64,000 bases of DNA from Mesorhizobium sp. WSM4904 (GTDB taxonomy: Bacteria; Pseudomonadota; Alphaproteobacteria; Rhizobiales; Rhizobiaceae): positions 3,729,001-3,793,000 of the forward strand of contig NZ_CP121354.1 of the NCBI RefSeq assembly GCF_029674545.1, written 5' to 3'. Shown piece by piece: positions 24,049 through 32,150 of the stretch. Position numbers and translations under genes: made by a program. Positions within the stretch are counted from its first letter, which is position 1, and each line of letters opens with the position of its first letter. The notes under the pieces were generated by a model, which saw only the letters and a list, made by a program, of their open reading frames with translations, was not told the DNA's origin and did no database searches.

Positions 24049-25254
24049 ATGAGGCGTCTTGCCCGCGTCGCAAGCCTGGCCGCTCTTGCCGCGCTCGCCT
24101 TGCTTGGCGGCTGCGGCAAGCCTGAGTTCAGCGATGCCGAGAAGAAGACCATCGCCTCGCTGGCGCTGAACACGCTGCCGGCACTGAAATCTGACACCAC
24201 GAACCAGTATGCGAACGTGCCGGCCGCGGCTGCGCTCGGATCGACATTGTTCTTCGATGTCGGCATGAGCCGCGACGGCACGGTGTCCTGCTCGACCTGC
24301 CACAAGATCGACCGCCAGTTCCAGGACGACCTGCCGCAAGCGGTCGGGGTGGGCCGCACCAATCGGCGCACCATGCCGCTGGCCGGCGTGGCGCGCGATC
24401 CATGGTTTTTCTGGGACGGGCGGCGCGACAGCCTTTGGGCGCAGGCCCTGACGCCGCTCGAAAATCCGCTGGAGCAGGCCGGCAACCGCGCCGCTTTCGC
24501 GCATTATATCAAGAACCGGTTCGGCGAGCGCTACGAGCGCATCTTCGGGCCGCTGCCCGATCTCTCGACTGTGCCGGCCAATGCCAGCCCGCTCGGCACC
24601 GATGCGGAGAAGGCGGCGTGGAACGCCATGCCGGCCGGCCAGCAAGAGGACGTCAACCGCGTCTTCGCCAATATCGGCAAGGCGATCGCGGCCTTCGAGC
24701 GATCGATCGAGCCTGAGCAGACGCGCTTCGACCGCTTCGCCATCGATCTTGCGACCGGCGCCAAGCCGCAGGGTGATGCTTCCTTCTCGGCAGAAGAGAT
24801 CCTCGGGCTGAAGCTGTTCGTCGGCAAGGCCAATTGCGTGACCTGCCACAACGGCCCGCGCTTTACCGACAATGCTTTCCACAACACTGGCGTGCCGCCG
24901 GTCAGGGATCTGCCGCCGGATCGCGGCCGGGTCGATGCTGTAGCCCAGGTCCAGGCCGATCCGTTCAACTGCTTCGGTAAGTTCCGTGACGGAGACGCCA
25001 GCGCCTGCCGAGAGTTGCGTTTCATGGTGAAGGACGGGCAGCAGCTGGTGCGCGCCTATAAGACGCCGTCGCTGCGAGGCGCGGCTGCCCGCGCGCCTTA
25101 CATGCATGCCGGGCAGTTCTCTTCGCTCGAACAAGTCGTCGCGCACTATTCGAAGGCGCCGGCTGCCGTCGAGGGCGTTTCGGAGGTCCATCCGCTCGAT
25201 CTTTCCGACCATGAGCGGGCGGCGCTGGTGGCATTTTTGAAAACGCTTGATTGA
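24049..25254 (+). CDS. lipoprotein di-heme cytochrome c peroxidase / MauG-family protein
   Basis: A 401-residue protein with a lipoprotein signal (lipobox LLGGC, Cys22), so it is probably anchored in the periplasm. Two heme c sites are visible, CSTCH at 81-85 and CVTCH at 263-267. Surrounding motifs match the bacterial CcpA/MauG family (FWDGRRDSLWAQALTPLENP; YKTPSLRGAAARAPYMHAGQ). It may reduce hydrogen peroxide or oxidise a partner protein. The FixH-like gene lies directly upstream. Confidence 0.88.
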   Translation: MRRLARVASLAALAALALLGGCGKPEFSDAEKKTIASLALNTLPALKSDTTNQYANVPAAAALGSTLFFDVGMSRDGTVSCSTCHKIDRQFQDDLPQAVGVGRTNRRTMPLAGVARDPWFFWDGRRDSLWAQALTPLENPLEQAGNRAAFAHYIKNRFGERYERIFGPLPDLSTVPANASPLGTDAEKAAWNAMPAGQQEDVNRVFANIGKAIAAFERSIEPEQTRFDRFAIDLATGAKPQGDASFSAEEILGLKLFVGKANCVTCHNGPRFTDNAFHNTGVPPVRDLPPDRGRVDAVAQVQADPFNCFGKFRDGDASACRELRFMVKDGQQLVRAYKTPSLRGAAARAPYMHAGQFSSLEQVVAHYSKAPAAVEGVSEVHPLDLSDHERAALVAFLKTLD

Positions 25255-25312
25255 TCCATTTAGCAGTCGATAGCGGTCGAAAGAATATTGCAAAAAAGGT
25301 ATATTTTGTTCA

Positions 25313-25637
25313 ATGGGCTGGGTGGTGGAATTCCTCCAACGTCAATGTGAGGCAGGAGCTTGAGGCTCAACCCAAAGATATTCTCGCCAGCTTCCTGCAG
25401 ATATCGCGTCTGATCGAGGCGCATGGCTTGCAGAAAGTCCACGAGCCCTATGTGAAGCATCTGGAGGGCCGGCTCTGGGAAATGCGGATAAAAGGCCGCG
25501 ATGGTATCGCACGCGCGGTCTACGTGACCGCAGCCGAGCGGCATGTCGTCGTCGTGCGGGTGTTCACCAAGAAGGCTCAGAAGACCCCGCGAAGCGAGAT
25601 CGAGCTGGCTCTGAAGCGAGCAAAGGAGGTTCTATGA
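25313..25637 (+). CDS. RelE/ParE-superfamily (HigB, phage Gp49-like) toxin, 5' end probably frameshifted
   Basis: The main frame, from about 25344 to 25637, encodes VRQELEAQPKDILASFLQIS through HLEGRLWEMRIKGRDGIARA to FTKKAQKTPRSEIELALKRA, a clear Gp49/HigB toxin. These act as ribosome-dependent mRNA interferases. The expected first strand (MGWVVEFL) is encoded from the ATG at 25313 but in another frame. One extra base within 25337-25343 would explain this exactly. Without it translation from 25313 stops after 16 codons; in-frame GTG (25347) or TTG (25251) starts are poor substitutes. It overlaps the antitoxin gene by four bases. Confidence 0.75.
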
Positions 25638-25948
25638 GCCGGAAAGCAATCCCTGTCGAGGAAGCTGCGAAAGACTGGCTCAAGGATCCGGAATTCGTCG
25701 CCGAATACGAGGCGCTGGAAGAGGAGTTCGCGCTCGCCGAGGCCTTGATAAAGGCTCGCGGTGAAGCCGATATGACACAGGAAGAGGTTGCCGCCGCCAT
25801 GGGAACAACGCAGGCCGTGATTGCCCGCTTGGAGAGCGGCCGGAACATGCCTTCGACCAGAACCTTGCAGCGCTTTGCCAAAGCAACTGGATCGAAGTTG
25901 CGCATCAGCTTCGAGCCCGGCAAACCAAAGTCGCGCGCCGGTCACTGA
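25634..25948 (+). CDS. XRE-family antitoxin (HigA-like)
   Basis: A 104-residue protein. An N-terminal helical part (EEFALAEALIKARGEADM) leads to a helix-turn-helix TQEEVAAAMGTTQAVIARLE at about 48-67, then RNMPSTRTLQRFAKATGSKL, the usual end of HigA-type antitoxins. It overlaps the toxin stop by four bases (ATGA), the normal coupling of higBA operons where the toxin comes first. It would neutralise the toxin and repress the operon. Its stop codon directly abuts the stop of putR. Confidence 0.85.
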   Translation: MSRKAIPVEEAAKDWLKDPEFVAEYEALEEEFALAEALIKARGEADMTQEEVAAAMGTTQAVIARLESGRNMPSTRTLQRFAKATGSKLRISFEPGKPKSRAGH

Positions 25949-26401
25949 CTACCTATCCTTCACCGTCTCCATCGCCACGAAGGTCGAGGTCTGCGCAACG
26001 TGCGGCAGAGCCGAGATGCGCTCGCCGAGCACGCGGCGATAGGCGGCGATGTCGGTGGTGCGGACTTTCAGCAGATAATCGAAGCTCGATGCCATCATGT
26101 GGCATTGCTCGATTTCCGGCACGCCCTGCACCGCGCGGTTGAAAGCGTCGAGCGCGGCCGAGCGCGTATCGGAAAGCTTCACCTGCACGAAGGCGACATG
26201 GCCTTCGCCCATGCGCTCGCGGTCGATGATGGCGCGGTAGCCTCTTATATAGCCGTCCTTCTCCAGCCGCTTCACCCGCGCCTGCACCGGCGTCTTCGAC
26301 AGACCGACCTTCAAAGCCAGTTCCGACATGGAAAGCCTGCCGTCGCGCCCGAGCGCGGACAGGATGTTGCGATCTATGCGGTCCAATTGGTCTTCGATCA
26401 T
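25949..26401 (-). CDS. putR: Lrp/AsnC-family regulator of proline catabolism, PutR
   Basis: A 150-residue Lrp-type protein with an N-terminal winged helix (IDRNILSALGRDGRLSMSEL then VGLSKTPVQARVKRLEKDGY) and a C-terminal RAM ligand-binding domain (CHMMASSFDYLLKVRTTDI). It diverges from putA, which fits PutR of Agrobacterium and other alphaproteobacteria, a proline-responsive activator of putA. A 20-bp perfect palindrome between the two genes is its likely site. The ligand, proline, is inferred. Confidence 0.88.
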   Translation of the reverse strand: MIEDQLDRIDRNILSALGRDGRLSMSELALKVGLSKTPVQARVKRLEKDGYIRGYRAIIDRERMGEGHVAFVQVKLSDTRSAALDAFNRAVQGVPEIEQCHMMASSFDYLLKVRTTDIAAYRRVLGERISALPHVAQTSTFVAMETVKDR

Positions 26402-26439
26402 CGATGCGGTGGTCTAAATGACAGGAAATATATCCACAT

Positions 26440-26459
26440 GATAGTTCGATCGAACTATC
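26440..26459. promoter_or_regulatory. probable PutR operator, perfect 20-bp palindrome
   Basis: GATAGTTCGATCGAACTATC is a perfect palindrome located 38 bases ahead of putR and 106 bases ahead of putA. Lrp-family regulators bind AT-containing dyads of this kind. Its place in the shared promoter region makes it the obvious PutR site. Confidence 0.7.
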
Positions 26460-26565
26460 CTGTCAATTTCTTTGGACCGATCGGAGTCTGCAGCTATGCT
26501 AGCTTGCGTCATTCGGTCCGGCGACCGCCAGACCGCTCGCTAACGCTTGCTTTCATGGACCCGAC

Positions 26566-29500
26566 ATGCCGCTTGACGCCATCCGCCAGCAGATCCGCGC
26601 CAACTACATGCCCGACGAAGACGAGGCGGTGAAGCGATTGTCTGCGGCGGCCGGGCTTTCGGCGGAAGAGCGCAAGGCGATCTCGGCCCGGGCGGCCGAC
26701 CTGGTGCGCGCGGTGCGCGGCTCATCGGACCCTCGGTTGATGGAGGTTTTCCTCTCGGCCTACGGCCTGTCGACCAAGGAAGGCGTGGCGCTGATGTGTC
26801 TGGCCGAAGCGCTGCTGCGCGTGCCCGACGCCGAGACGATGGACGATCTCATCGCCGACAAGATCGCGCCGCATGACTGGTCGGCGCATTCGGGCAGCTC
26901 GAGCTCCATTTTCGTCAACGCCTCGACCTGGGCGCTGATGCTGACCGGCCGCGTGCTCGACGAAGGCGAGGGCGGCATCGAAGGCACGCTGCGCGCCATG
27001 GTGAGAAGGCTCGGCGAGCCGGTTATCCGCAAAGCCGTTGCGGCGGCGATGCGTGAGATGGGCGAGCAGTTCGTCCTCGGCCGCACCATCGCCGAGGCCG
27101 TCAGGCGCGGCCGACCGATGACACAGAAGGGCTATCTCTATTCCTTCGACATGCTGGGCGAGGCGGCACGCACCGAGGCCGATGCGCTGCGCTATCACAA
27201 GGCCTATGCCGACGCGATTTCCTCGCTCGACGCCGGCTCCAACGGACCCGACATCCGCTACAATCACGGCATTTCGGTCAAGCTCTCCGCGTTGCATCCG
27301 CGCTACGAGGTGGCGCAGAAGGAGAAGATGCTGCCGGTAATGGCCGAGCGGCTTCTGTCGCTGGCGCTTGCCGCGCGGCATTCGCGCATGGGCCTCAACA
27401 TCGACGCGGAGGAGGCTGACCGGCTCGATCTGTCGCTCGACGTCATCGAACGTGTGCTGGCCGAGCCGGAGCTTGCCGGCTGGGACGGTTTCGGCGTCGT
27501 CGTTCAGGCCTATGGCCCGCGCGCGGCCTTCGTCATCGACTGGCTCTACGCGCTCGCCAAGAAATACAACCGCAACATCATGGTGCGGCTGGTGAAGGGC
27601 GCCTATTGGGACACCGAGATCAAGCGGGCGCAGACGCTCGGGCTCGCCGGCTATCCGGTCTTCACGCGCAAGACCAACACCGACGTCTCGTATCTGGCCT
27701 GCGCGCGAAAACTGCTGTCGATGACCGACCGCGTCTATCCGCAATTCGCCACGCACAATGCGCACACGGTCGCCGCCATCCTGTCGATGGCGAAGGATCG
27801 CGATTCCTTCGAGTTCCAGCGCCTGCACGGTATGGGCGAATCCCTGCACGAGACGGTGCGCAAATCCGAAAGTACCCGCTGCCGCATCTACGCGCCGGTC
27901 GGCGCGCATTCCGACCTGCTCGCCTATCTGGTGCGACGGCTCTTGGAAAATGGCGCCAACTCGTCCTTCGTGCATCAGTTGACCGACGAGGAGGTCGAGC
28001 CGGAGCAGATCGCCCGGGATCCACTCGAGGCCGTCGAGAAACAGGGTCCCGCCGCCAATCCCGCGATCGCGCGTCCCGCCGCAATCTTCGGCGCCGGCCG
28101 GCGCAATTCCAAAGGCTTCGACATCAGCGACTCGGTGACGCTCGCAGCCATCGACAGGGCGAGGGCTGAGTTCTCCGGTACGGACCGCTGGCATGCCAAA
28201 CCTGTCACGCGCGCCGCCGGCTACGGCAAGCAGCGCCAGATCGTCAATCCGGCCAAGCCCGCCGAAATCGTCGGCACCGTGCATGAGGCGGCGGCCAAGC
28301 AGGTGGCGACCGCCGTGCGCATCGCCGTCGACGCGCAGCCGGCCTGGGCAAGACGCCCGGTTGCCGGGCGCGCCGCGATCCTCAACCGCGCCGCCGATCT
28401 CTACGAGGCCAACGCCGCCGAGTTCTTCGCGCTCGCAACGCGAGAGGCCGGCAAGTCGCTGGCCGACGGTGTCGCAGAGGTGCGAGAGGCGGTCGACTTC
28501 CTGCGCTATTACGCCGCCGAGGCGGCGAATGCCGAGGCGGGCACCGAAGCGCGCGGCGCGATCGTCTGCATCTCGCCCTGGAATTTCCCGCTGGCGATCT
28601 TCACCGGCCAGATCGCTGCGGCGCTGGTCACCGGCAATTCGGTGATCGCCAAGCCCGCCGAGCAGACGCCGCTGATCGCGTTCCGCGCTGTCGAGATGCT
28701 GCGCGAGGCCGGTGTGCCGGAGGACGTCATCCAGCTTCTGCCGGGCGACGGTCCGTCGGTCGGCGCGCCGCTCACCGCTGATCCGCGCATCGCCGGCGTG
28801 TGCTTCACCGGCTCGACCGAGGTGGCCAAGCTGATCGAGAAGCAACTGGCCGAGACGGCGGCGCCCGACGCCATGCTGATCGCCGAAACCGGCGGGCTAA
28901 ACGCCATGATCGTCGACTCCACCGCGCTGCCCGAGCAGGCGGTGCGCGACATCCTTGCGTCCGCCTTCCAGAGTGCCGGCCAGCGCTGCTCGGCGCTGCG
29001 CGTGCTCTATGTCCAGAAGGATGTCGAGAAGAAGATGCTGGAGATGCTGAAGGGCGCGATGGAAGCGCTCAATGTCGGCGATCCCTGGGTGATCTCGACC
29101 GATGTCGGCCCGGTCATCGATGACGAGGCGCAGGCCTCGATCAGCGATTATTGCACGAAGAAGGGGCTGGAAGGCCGGCTGATCGCCAAGCTGGAGGCGC
29201 CGAAGAACGGCCGCTTCGTCGCGCCGCATGTCTTCCGCGTCAAGGGCATCGAAGAGATGGAGCGCGAGGTGTTCGGCCCGGTGCTGCATGTCGCGACCTT
29301 CGACGCCGACGACATCGACGCGGTGATTGCCGCCATCAACCGCAAGGGCTACGGCCTGACCTTCGGCCTGCATACCCGCATCGAGGGCCGCGTCCAACAT
29401 TTCGTCGACGGCATCCATGCTGGCAACATCTATGTCAACCGCAACCAGATCGGTGCTGTCGTCGGCTCGCAGCCTTTCGGCGGCGAGGGTCTATCGGGCA

Positions 29501-30174
29501 CCGGACCGAAAGCCGGCGGGCCGCATTACCTGCGCCGTTTCCGGAAGGGACCGGAAGCCGGCACGGAGGTTGGCGAAGGCCATAAGGTCACCGCCACCGA
29601 ACTCGCCGACAATGTGCCGGATCCGACTTTTGGCGGCTGGTCGACACGGCCGGATCGCGTGGCGATCCTGCGAAAGCATCTGCGCGGCAAGGGTGCTGCG
29701 GCGATTGCGGCGGCTGCGAGCCTCGATTTCGGGCAGGTCGACCTGCCCGGCCCGACCGGCGAGGCCAACACGCTGTCGCTGGCGCCGCGCGGGCGGGTGC
29801 TCTGCCTCGGACCGGATGCCGACACGCTGCTTGCACAAACGATCCAGGCTTTAGCCGCCGGCAATGCCGTTCTGGCGGTGGCGCCCGGCGCGCCGGCAGC
29901 GCTGTCGGCGCTGACCGGCAAGGGGCTGCCGCTCGCGGCGATCGACGGCCGGCCCGATCCCGTCGAGGCGCGGTCGCTGCGCGTCGACGTCGTCGCTTTC
30001 TCCGGCATGCCGGAGGCGGCGCGCGTCGTGCGCAAGGTGATCGCCGAGCGCGCCGGGCCGATAGTGCCGCTGGTCAGCGAGGTGCTCAACCCGGCGGCCT
30101 ACGCCCATGAGCGCGCCGTCTGCGTCGACACGACGGCGGCCGGCGGCAATGCCAGCCTGCTTGCGGCCGCATAG
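26566..30174 (+). CDS. putA: bifunctional proline dehydrogenase / delta-1-pyrroline-5-carboxylate dehydrogenase PutA
   Basis: A 1202-residue bifunctional enzyme. The FAD-dependent proline dehydrogenase barrel fills roughly residues 180-450 (YNHGISVKLSALHPRYE, GLNIDAEEADRLDLSL, VRLVKGAYWDTEIK, ATHNAHTVAAI). The P5C dehydrogenase part follows (about 560-1020) with SPWNFPLAIF, the base in ETGGLNAMIV, and nucleophile Cys808 in SAGQRCSALR. A C-terminal domain of ~180 residues ends the protein. There is no N-terminal ribbon-helix-helix domain, so it is a non-regulatory PutA, consistent with a separate putR. It converts proline to glutamate. Confidence 0.95.
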   Translation: MPLDAIRQQIRANYMPDEDEAVKRLSAAAGLSAEERKAISARAADLVRAVRGSSDPRLMEVFLSAYGLSTKEGVALMCLAEALLRVPDAETMDDLIADKIAPHDWSAHSGSSSSIFVNASTWALMLTGRVLDEGEGGIEGTLRAMVRRLGEPVIRKAVAAAMREMGEQFVLGRTIAEAVRRGRPMTQKGYLYSFDMLGEAARTEADALRYHKAYADAISSLDAGSNGPDIRYNHGISVKLSALHPRYEVAQKEKMLPVMAERLLSLALAARHSRMGLNIDAEEADRLDLSLDVIERVLAEPELAGWDGFGVVVQAYGPRAAFVIDWLYALAKKYNRNIMVRLVKGAYWDTEIKRAQTLGLAGYPVFTRKTNTDVSYLACARKLLSMTDRVYPQFATHNAHTVAAILSMAKDRDSFEFQRLHGMGESLHETVRKSESTRCRIYAPVGAHSDLLAYLVRRLLENGANSSFVHQLTDEEVEPEQIARDPLEAVEKQGPAANPAIARPAAIFGAGRRNSKGFDISDSVTLAAIDRARAEFSGTDRWHAKPVTRAAGYGKQRQIVNPAKPAEIVGTVHEAAAKQVATAVRIAVDAQPAWARRPVAGRAAILNRAADLYEANAAEFFALATREAGKSLADGVAEVREAVDFLRYYAAEAANAEAGTEARGAIVCISPWNFPLAIFTGQIAAALVTGNSVIAKPAEQTPLIAFRAVEMLREAGVPEDVIQLLPGDGPSVGAPLTADPRIAGVCFTGSTEVAKLIEKQLAETAAPDAMLIAETGGLNAMIVDSTALPEQAVRDILASAFQSAGQRCSALRVLYVQKDVEKKMLEMLKGAMEALNVGDPWVISTDVGPVIDDEAQASISDYCTKKGLEGRLIAKLEAPKNGRFVAPHVFRVKGIEEMEREVFGPVLHVATFDADDIDAVIAAINRKGYGLTFGLHTRIEGRVQHFVDGIHAGNIYVNRNQIGAVVGSQPFGGEGLSGTGPKAGGPHYLRRFRKGPEAGTEVGEGHKVTATELADNVPDPTFGGWSTRPDRVAILRKHLRGKGAAAIAAAASLDFGQVDLPGPTGEANTLSLAPRGRVLCLGPDADTLLAQTIQALAAGNAVLAVAPGAPAALSALTGKGLPLAAIDGRPDPVEARSLRVDVVAFSGMPEAARVVRKVIAERAGPIVPLVSEVLNPAAYAHERAVCVDTTAAGGNASLLAAA

Positions 30175-30215
30175 CGGCAGCGAAGATTATCAACGGCTCC
30201 CCGCGACAGCGGCGG

Positions 30216-30530
30216 TCAGGCGCCTTCGACGACCGAAAAACCCTCGAATTGAGGATGGCCGAGATAGTGCACCTTCGAGGTGCCGGCGTTGCGGTGGGCG
30301 GCGCGAAAATTCTCCGACTTCGTCCAGGCGACAAAGTCATCCTGGCTCGCCCAGACCGTGTGCGAGGCGAACAGCGTGTAGCCTTCGGTCTCGTTGACCG
30401 GACCGCGCAGCAGGTGGAATTCCCGAAAACCTTTCATGTCGGAGAGGCTGGAGTCGCGGTTCTTCCAGACGTCCTCGAAGACTTCTTCCGAGCCGTTCTG
30501 GACCTTGAAGCGGTTCATGGCGATGTACAT
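30216..30530 (-). CDS. hmuQ: heme-degrading monooxygenase of the HmuQ/IsdG-like (ABM) family
   Basis: A 104-residue dimeric alpha-beta barrel (antibiotic biosynthesis monooxygenase fold) protein starting MYIAMNRFKVQNGSEEVFED. It continues with FREFHLLRGP and HTVWASQDDFVAWTKSENF, as in Bradyrhizobium HmuQ/HmuD, which open the heme ring and release iron. The His in NFRAAHRNAG is a plausible heme ligand. It is the last gene of the receptor-tonB operon. The function is by similarity plus location. Confidence 0.82.
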   Translation of the reverse strand: MYIAMNRFKVQNGSEEVFEDVWKNRDSSLSDMKGFREFHLLRGPVNETEGYTLFASHTVWASQDDFVAWTKSENFRAAHRNAGTSKVHYLGHPQFEGFSVVEGA

Positions 30531-30588
30531 TGGTATTCCTTTCGAAATGGATGAATCCTGACGGGTTAAGACGGCTTCAGCGGTGGGC

Positions 30589-31677
30589 CTAAAAGGGCCC
30601 GATCCGCGCTTTGAACAGCCAACTTGACCTTCCGGTCTCGGGTGGAATGGGAGGGAAGGGGGCCTGCTTGCGCACCAGCGTCAGGGCGAATTCATCGAGC
30701 TCGGCAGACCCTGAGCTTTCGGCGAGCTGCAAGTCGCTGATGCTGCCGTCGGCCCCGACGATGAAGACCACCCTGGCATTGTTGCGAGCCTTGGCCTGGA
30801 CCGATTTCGAAACGCGACGGTTGGCGCGGGCAAGCTTCTTTTGAATTTCGCCACTGTAGCGGGATTCCAGGGCGTTGCCGGCGGCGGCCTTTACCTTGCC
30901 CCTGCTGGCGATGACCGGCGCATCGCGCGCATCGCCATCCGCTGTTTCCGCGCCGCGCGTTTCAACGGGTTGGCCTGACCCTGCCGATCCGGCTCGCGCT
31001 ACGGCCGGGGCCGGCGGTTGCTCGGGCTCGGCGGGGCGCGCTTCGGCGCTTCGAGGTTCGATCGCGGCTGTCGGATCGCTGTCCTTGGGAACACTCTGAT
31101 CGGCCTGGCGCGGCGCGGCGGTCGCCAGGATATCCGGCGTGGGGGTTGGCTCTTTGACGGCTTCTGGCTTGGGCTGAGACGTCACCGGTTCGCTTGCCGG
31201 TTGCGGCGCTTCGGCTGGCGGAGTCGGCTCTACGGCCCGCGGTTTCACCGGTTGCGGATCCGGCACCAAGGTTACATCCACCGCGCCGGACGCGGCGTCA
31301 TTCAAGGCGCTGCCCTGGGCGTTGGCGCCTGACTGGTCGGTGCCCTCGGCCTGGATCGCGTCTTGAGAGTCGAATGTTCCGGCGGGCGCGATCAGAAACG
31401 CCGCCGCCACGGCGCCATGGAGCAGGCCGGAGGCGACGATGGCCACTGGCCATTTGCGCGGCCCGGCCGTTTGCCGCGGCTGCACAAGCTGCTCGGCCGG
31501 CGTGACCGCCAATTCGCTGCCTGCGTCGGAGAGGTGATCGATGTCCTGCATATCTGGCGCCGAGACCTGCCGCGCGCGATAGGGAGTTGTCAAATCAAGA
31601 TCGGTTGCCGCCCATGGCAGCGTGCCGGGAGCGGGCCATGCCATGGTGTCCTGCGGGAGGGCCAGATGCAGTCCCAT
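30589..31677 (-). CDS. tonB: TonB-family energy-transducing protein
   Basis: A 362-residue protein: cytoplasmic N-terminus (about 1-65), one membrane helix (WPVAIVASGLLHGAVAAAFL), a long Pro/Ala/Glu-rich periplasmic spacer, and a C-terminal TonB domain (residues about 270-362: YSGEIQKKLARANRRV, NARVVFIVGADGSISDLQL, FPPIP). It would pass proton-motive force to the heme receptor upstream. It begins two bases after the preceding gene's stop. Neither exbB nor exbD is present here. An internal Met at residue 12 is an alternative start. Confidence 0.88.
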   Translation of the reverse strand: MGLHLALPQDTMAWPAPGTLPWAATDLDLTTPYRARQVSAPDMQDIDHLSDAGSELAVTPAEQLVQPRQTAGPRKWPVAIVASGLLHGAVAAAFLIAPAGTFDSQDAIQAEGTDQSGANAQGSALNDAASGAVDVTLVPDPQPVKPRAVEPTPPAEAPQPASEPVTSQPKPEAVKEPTPTPDILATAAPRQADQSVPKDSDPTAAIEPRSAEARPAEPEQPPAPAVARAGSAGSGQPVETRGAETADGDARDAPVIASRGKVKAAAGNALESRYSGEIQKKLARANRRVSKSVQAKARNNARVVFIVGADGSISDLQLAESSGSAELDEFALTLVRKQAPFPPIPPETGRSSWLFKARIGPF

Positions 31678-31679
31678 CT

Positions 31680-32144
31680 CTATACACCAAATGCGATGCC
31701 GGTCTTGGTCGAGGTTTTCAGACCGCGCATGCAAGCCGCTGGATCGACGCCGGTGCCGACGCATTCCGTCGCGCTGTTGATCAGCACGCGGCCGATCTTT
31801 CCGCAATCGGCGCCGGCGAGGTCGAAGCGGGTGACCTTCGTCTTGCCGGCCGGCAGATCCTTGAAGTCGAGCACGGTGAGGCGATCGACAACGCCGACCT
31901 CGTTGAACAGCGCGATCTCGAAAGCCGCCTTCGAGAGGTCGGCGCCGAGCGCGTTGTTGACGACGAAGGCCAGCCGGCAGCCCTTGTCGGAGGGCTGCGC
32001 GGCGTTGAGCTCCAGGTTCAATGTCGGAACTGGGGCCTGAACCGAGGCCGGTGCCGGCGTGGACTGGGCCCACGCCGGCGCCGGGCCGAGCGACACCGCC
32101 AGCGCCGAGGTCAAGAGACGAAGCGATGTCGTTGAGCGTGGCAT
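31680..32144 (-). CDS. exported protein of unknown function in the heme receptor operon
   Basis: A 154-residue protein with a signal peptide (cut after APAWAQ) and a compact beta-rich domain. Four cysteines are spaced as GCRL, ADCGK, TECVG and ACMRG, likely forming two periplasmic disulfides. It lies six bases after the receptor gene and two before tonB, so it belongs to the heme-uptake operon. I do not recognise a characterised family. A role in receptor assembly or heme handling is a guess from position. Confidence 0.72.
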   Translation of the reverse strand: MPRSTTSLRLLTSALAVSLGPAPAWAQSTPAPASVQAPVPTLNLELNAAQPSDKGCRLAFVVNNALGADLSKAAFEIALFNEVGVVDRLTVLDFKDLPAGKTKVTRFDLAGADCGKIGRVLINSATECVGTGVDPAACMRGLKTSTKTGIAFGV

Positions 32145-32150
32145 GTCCGG

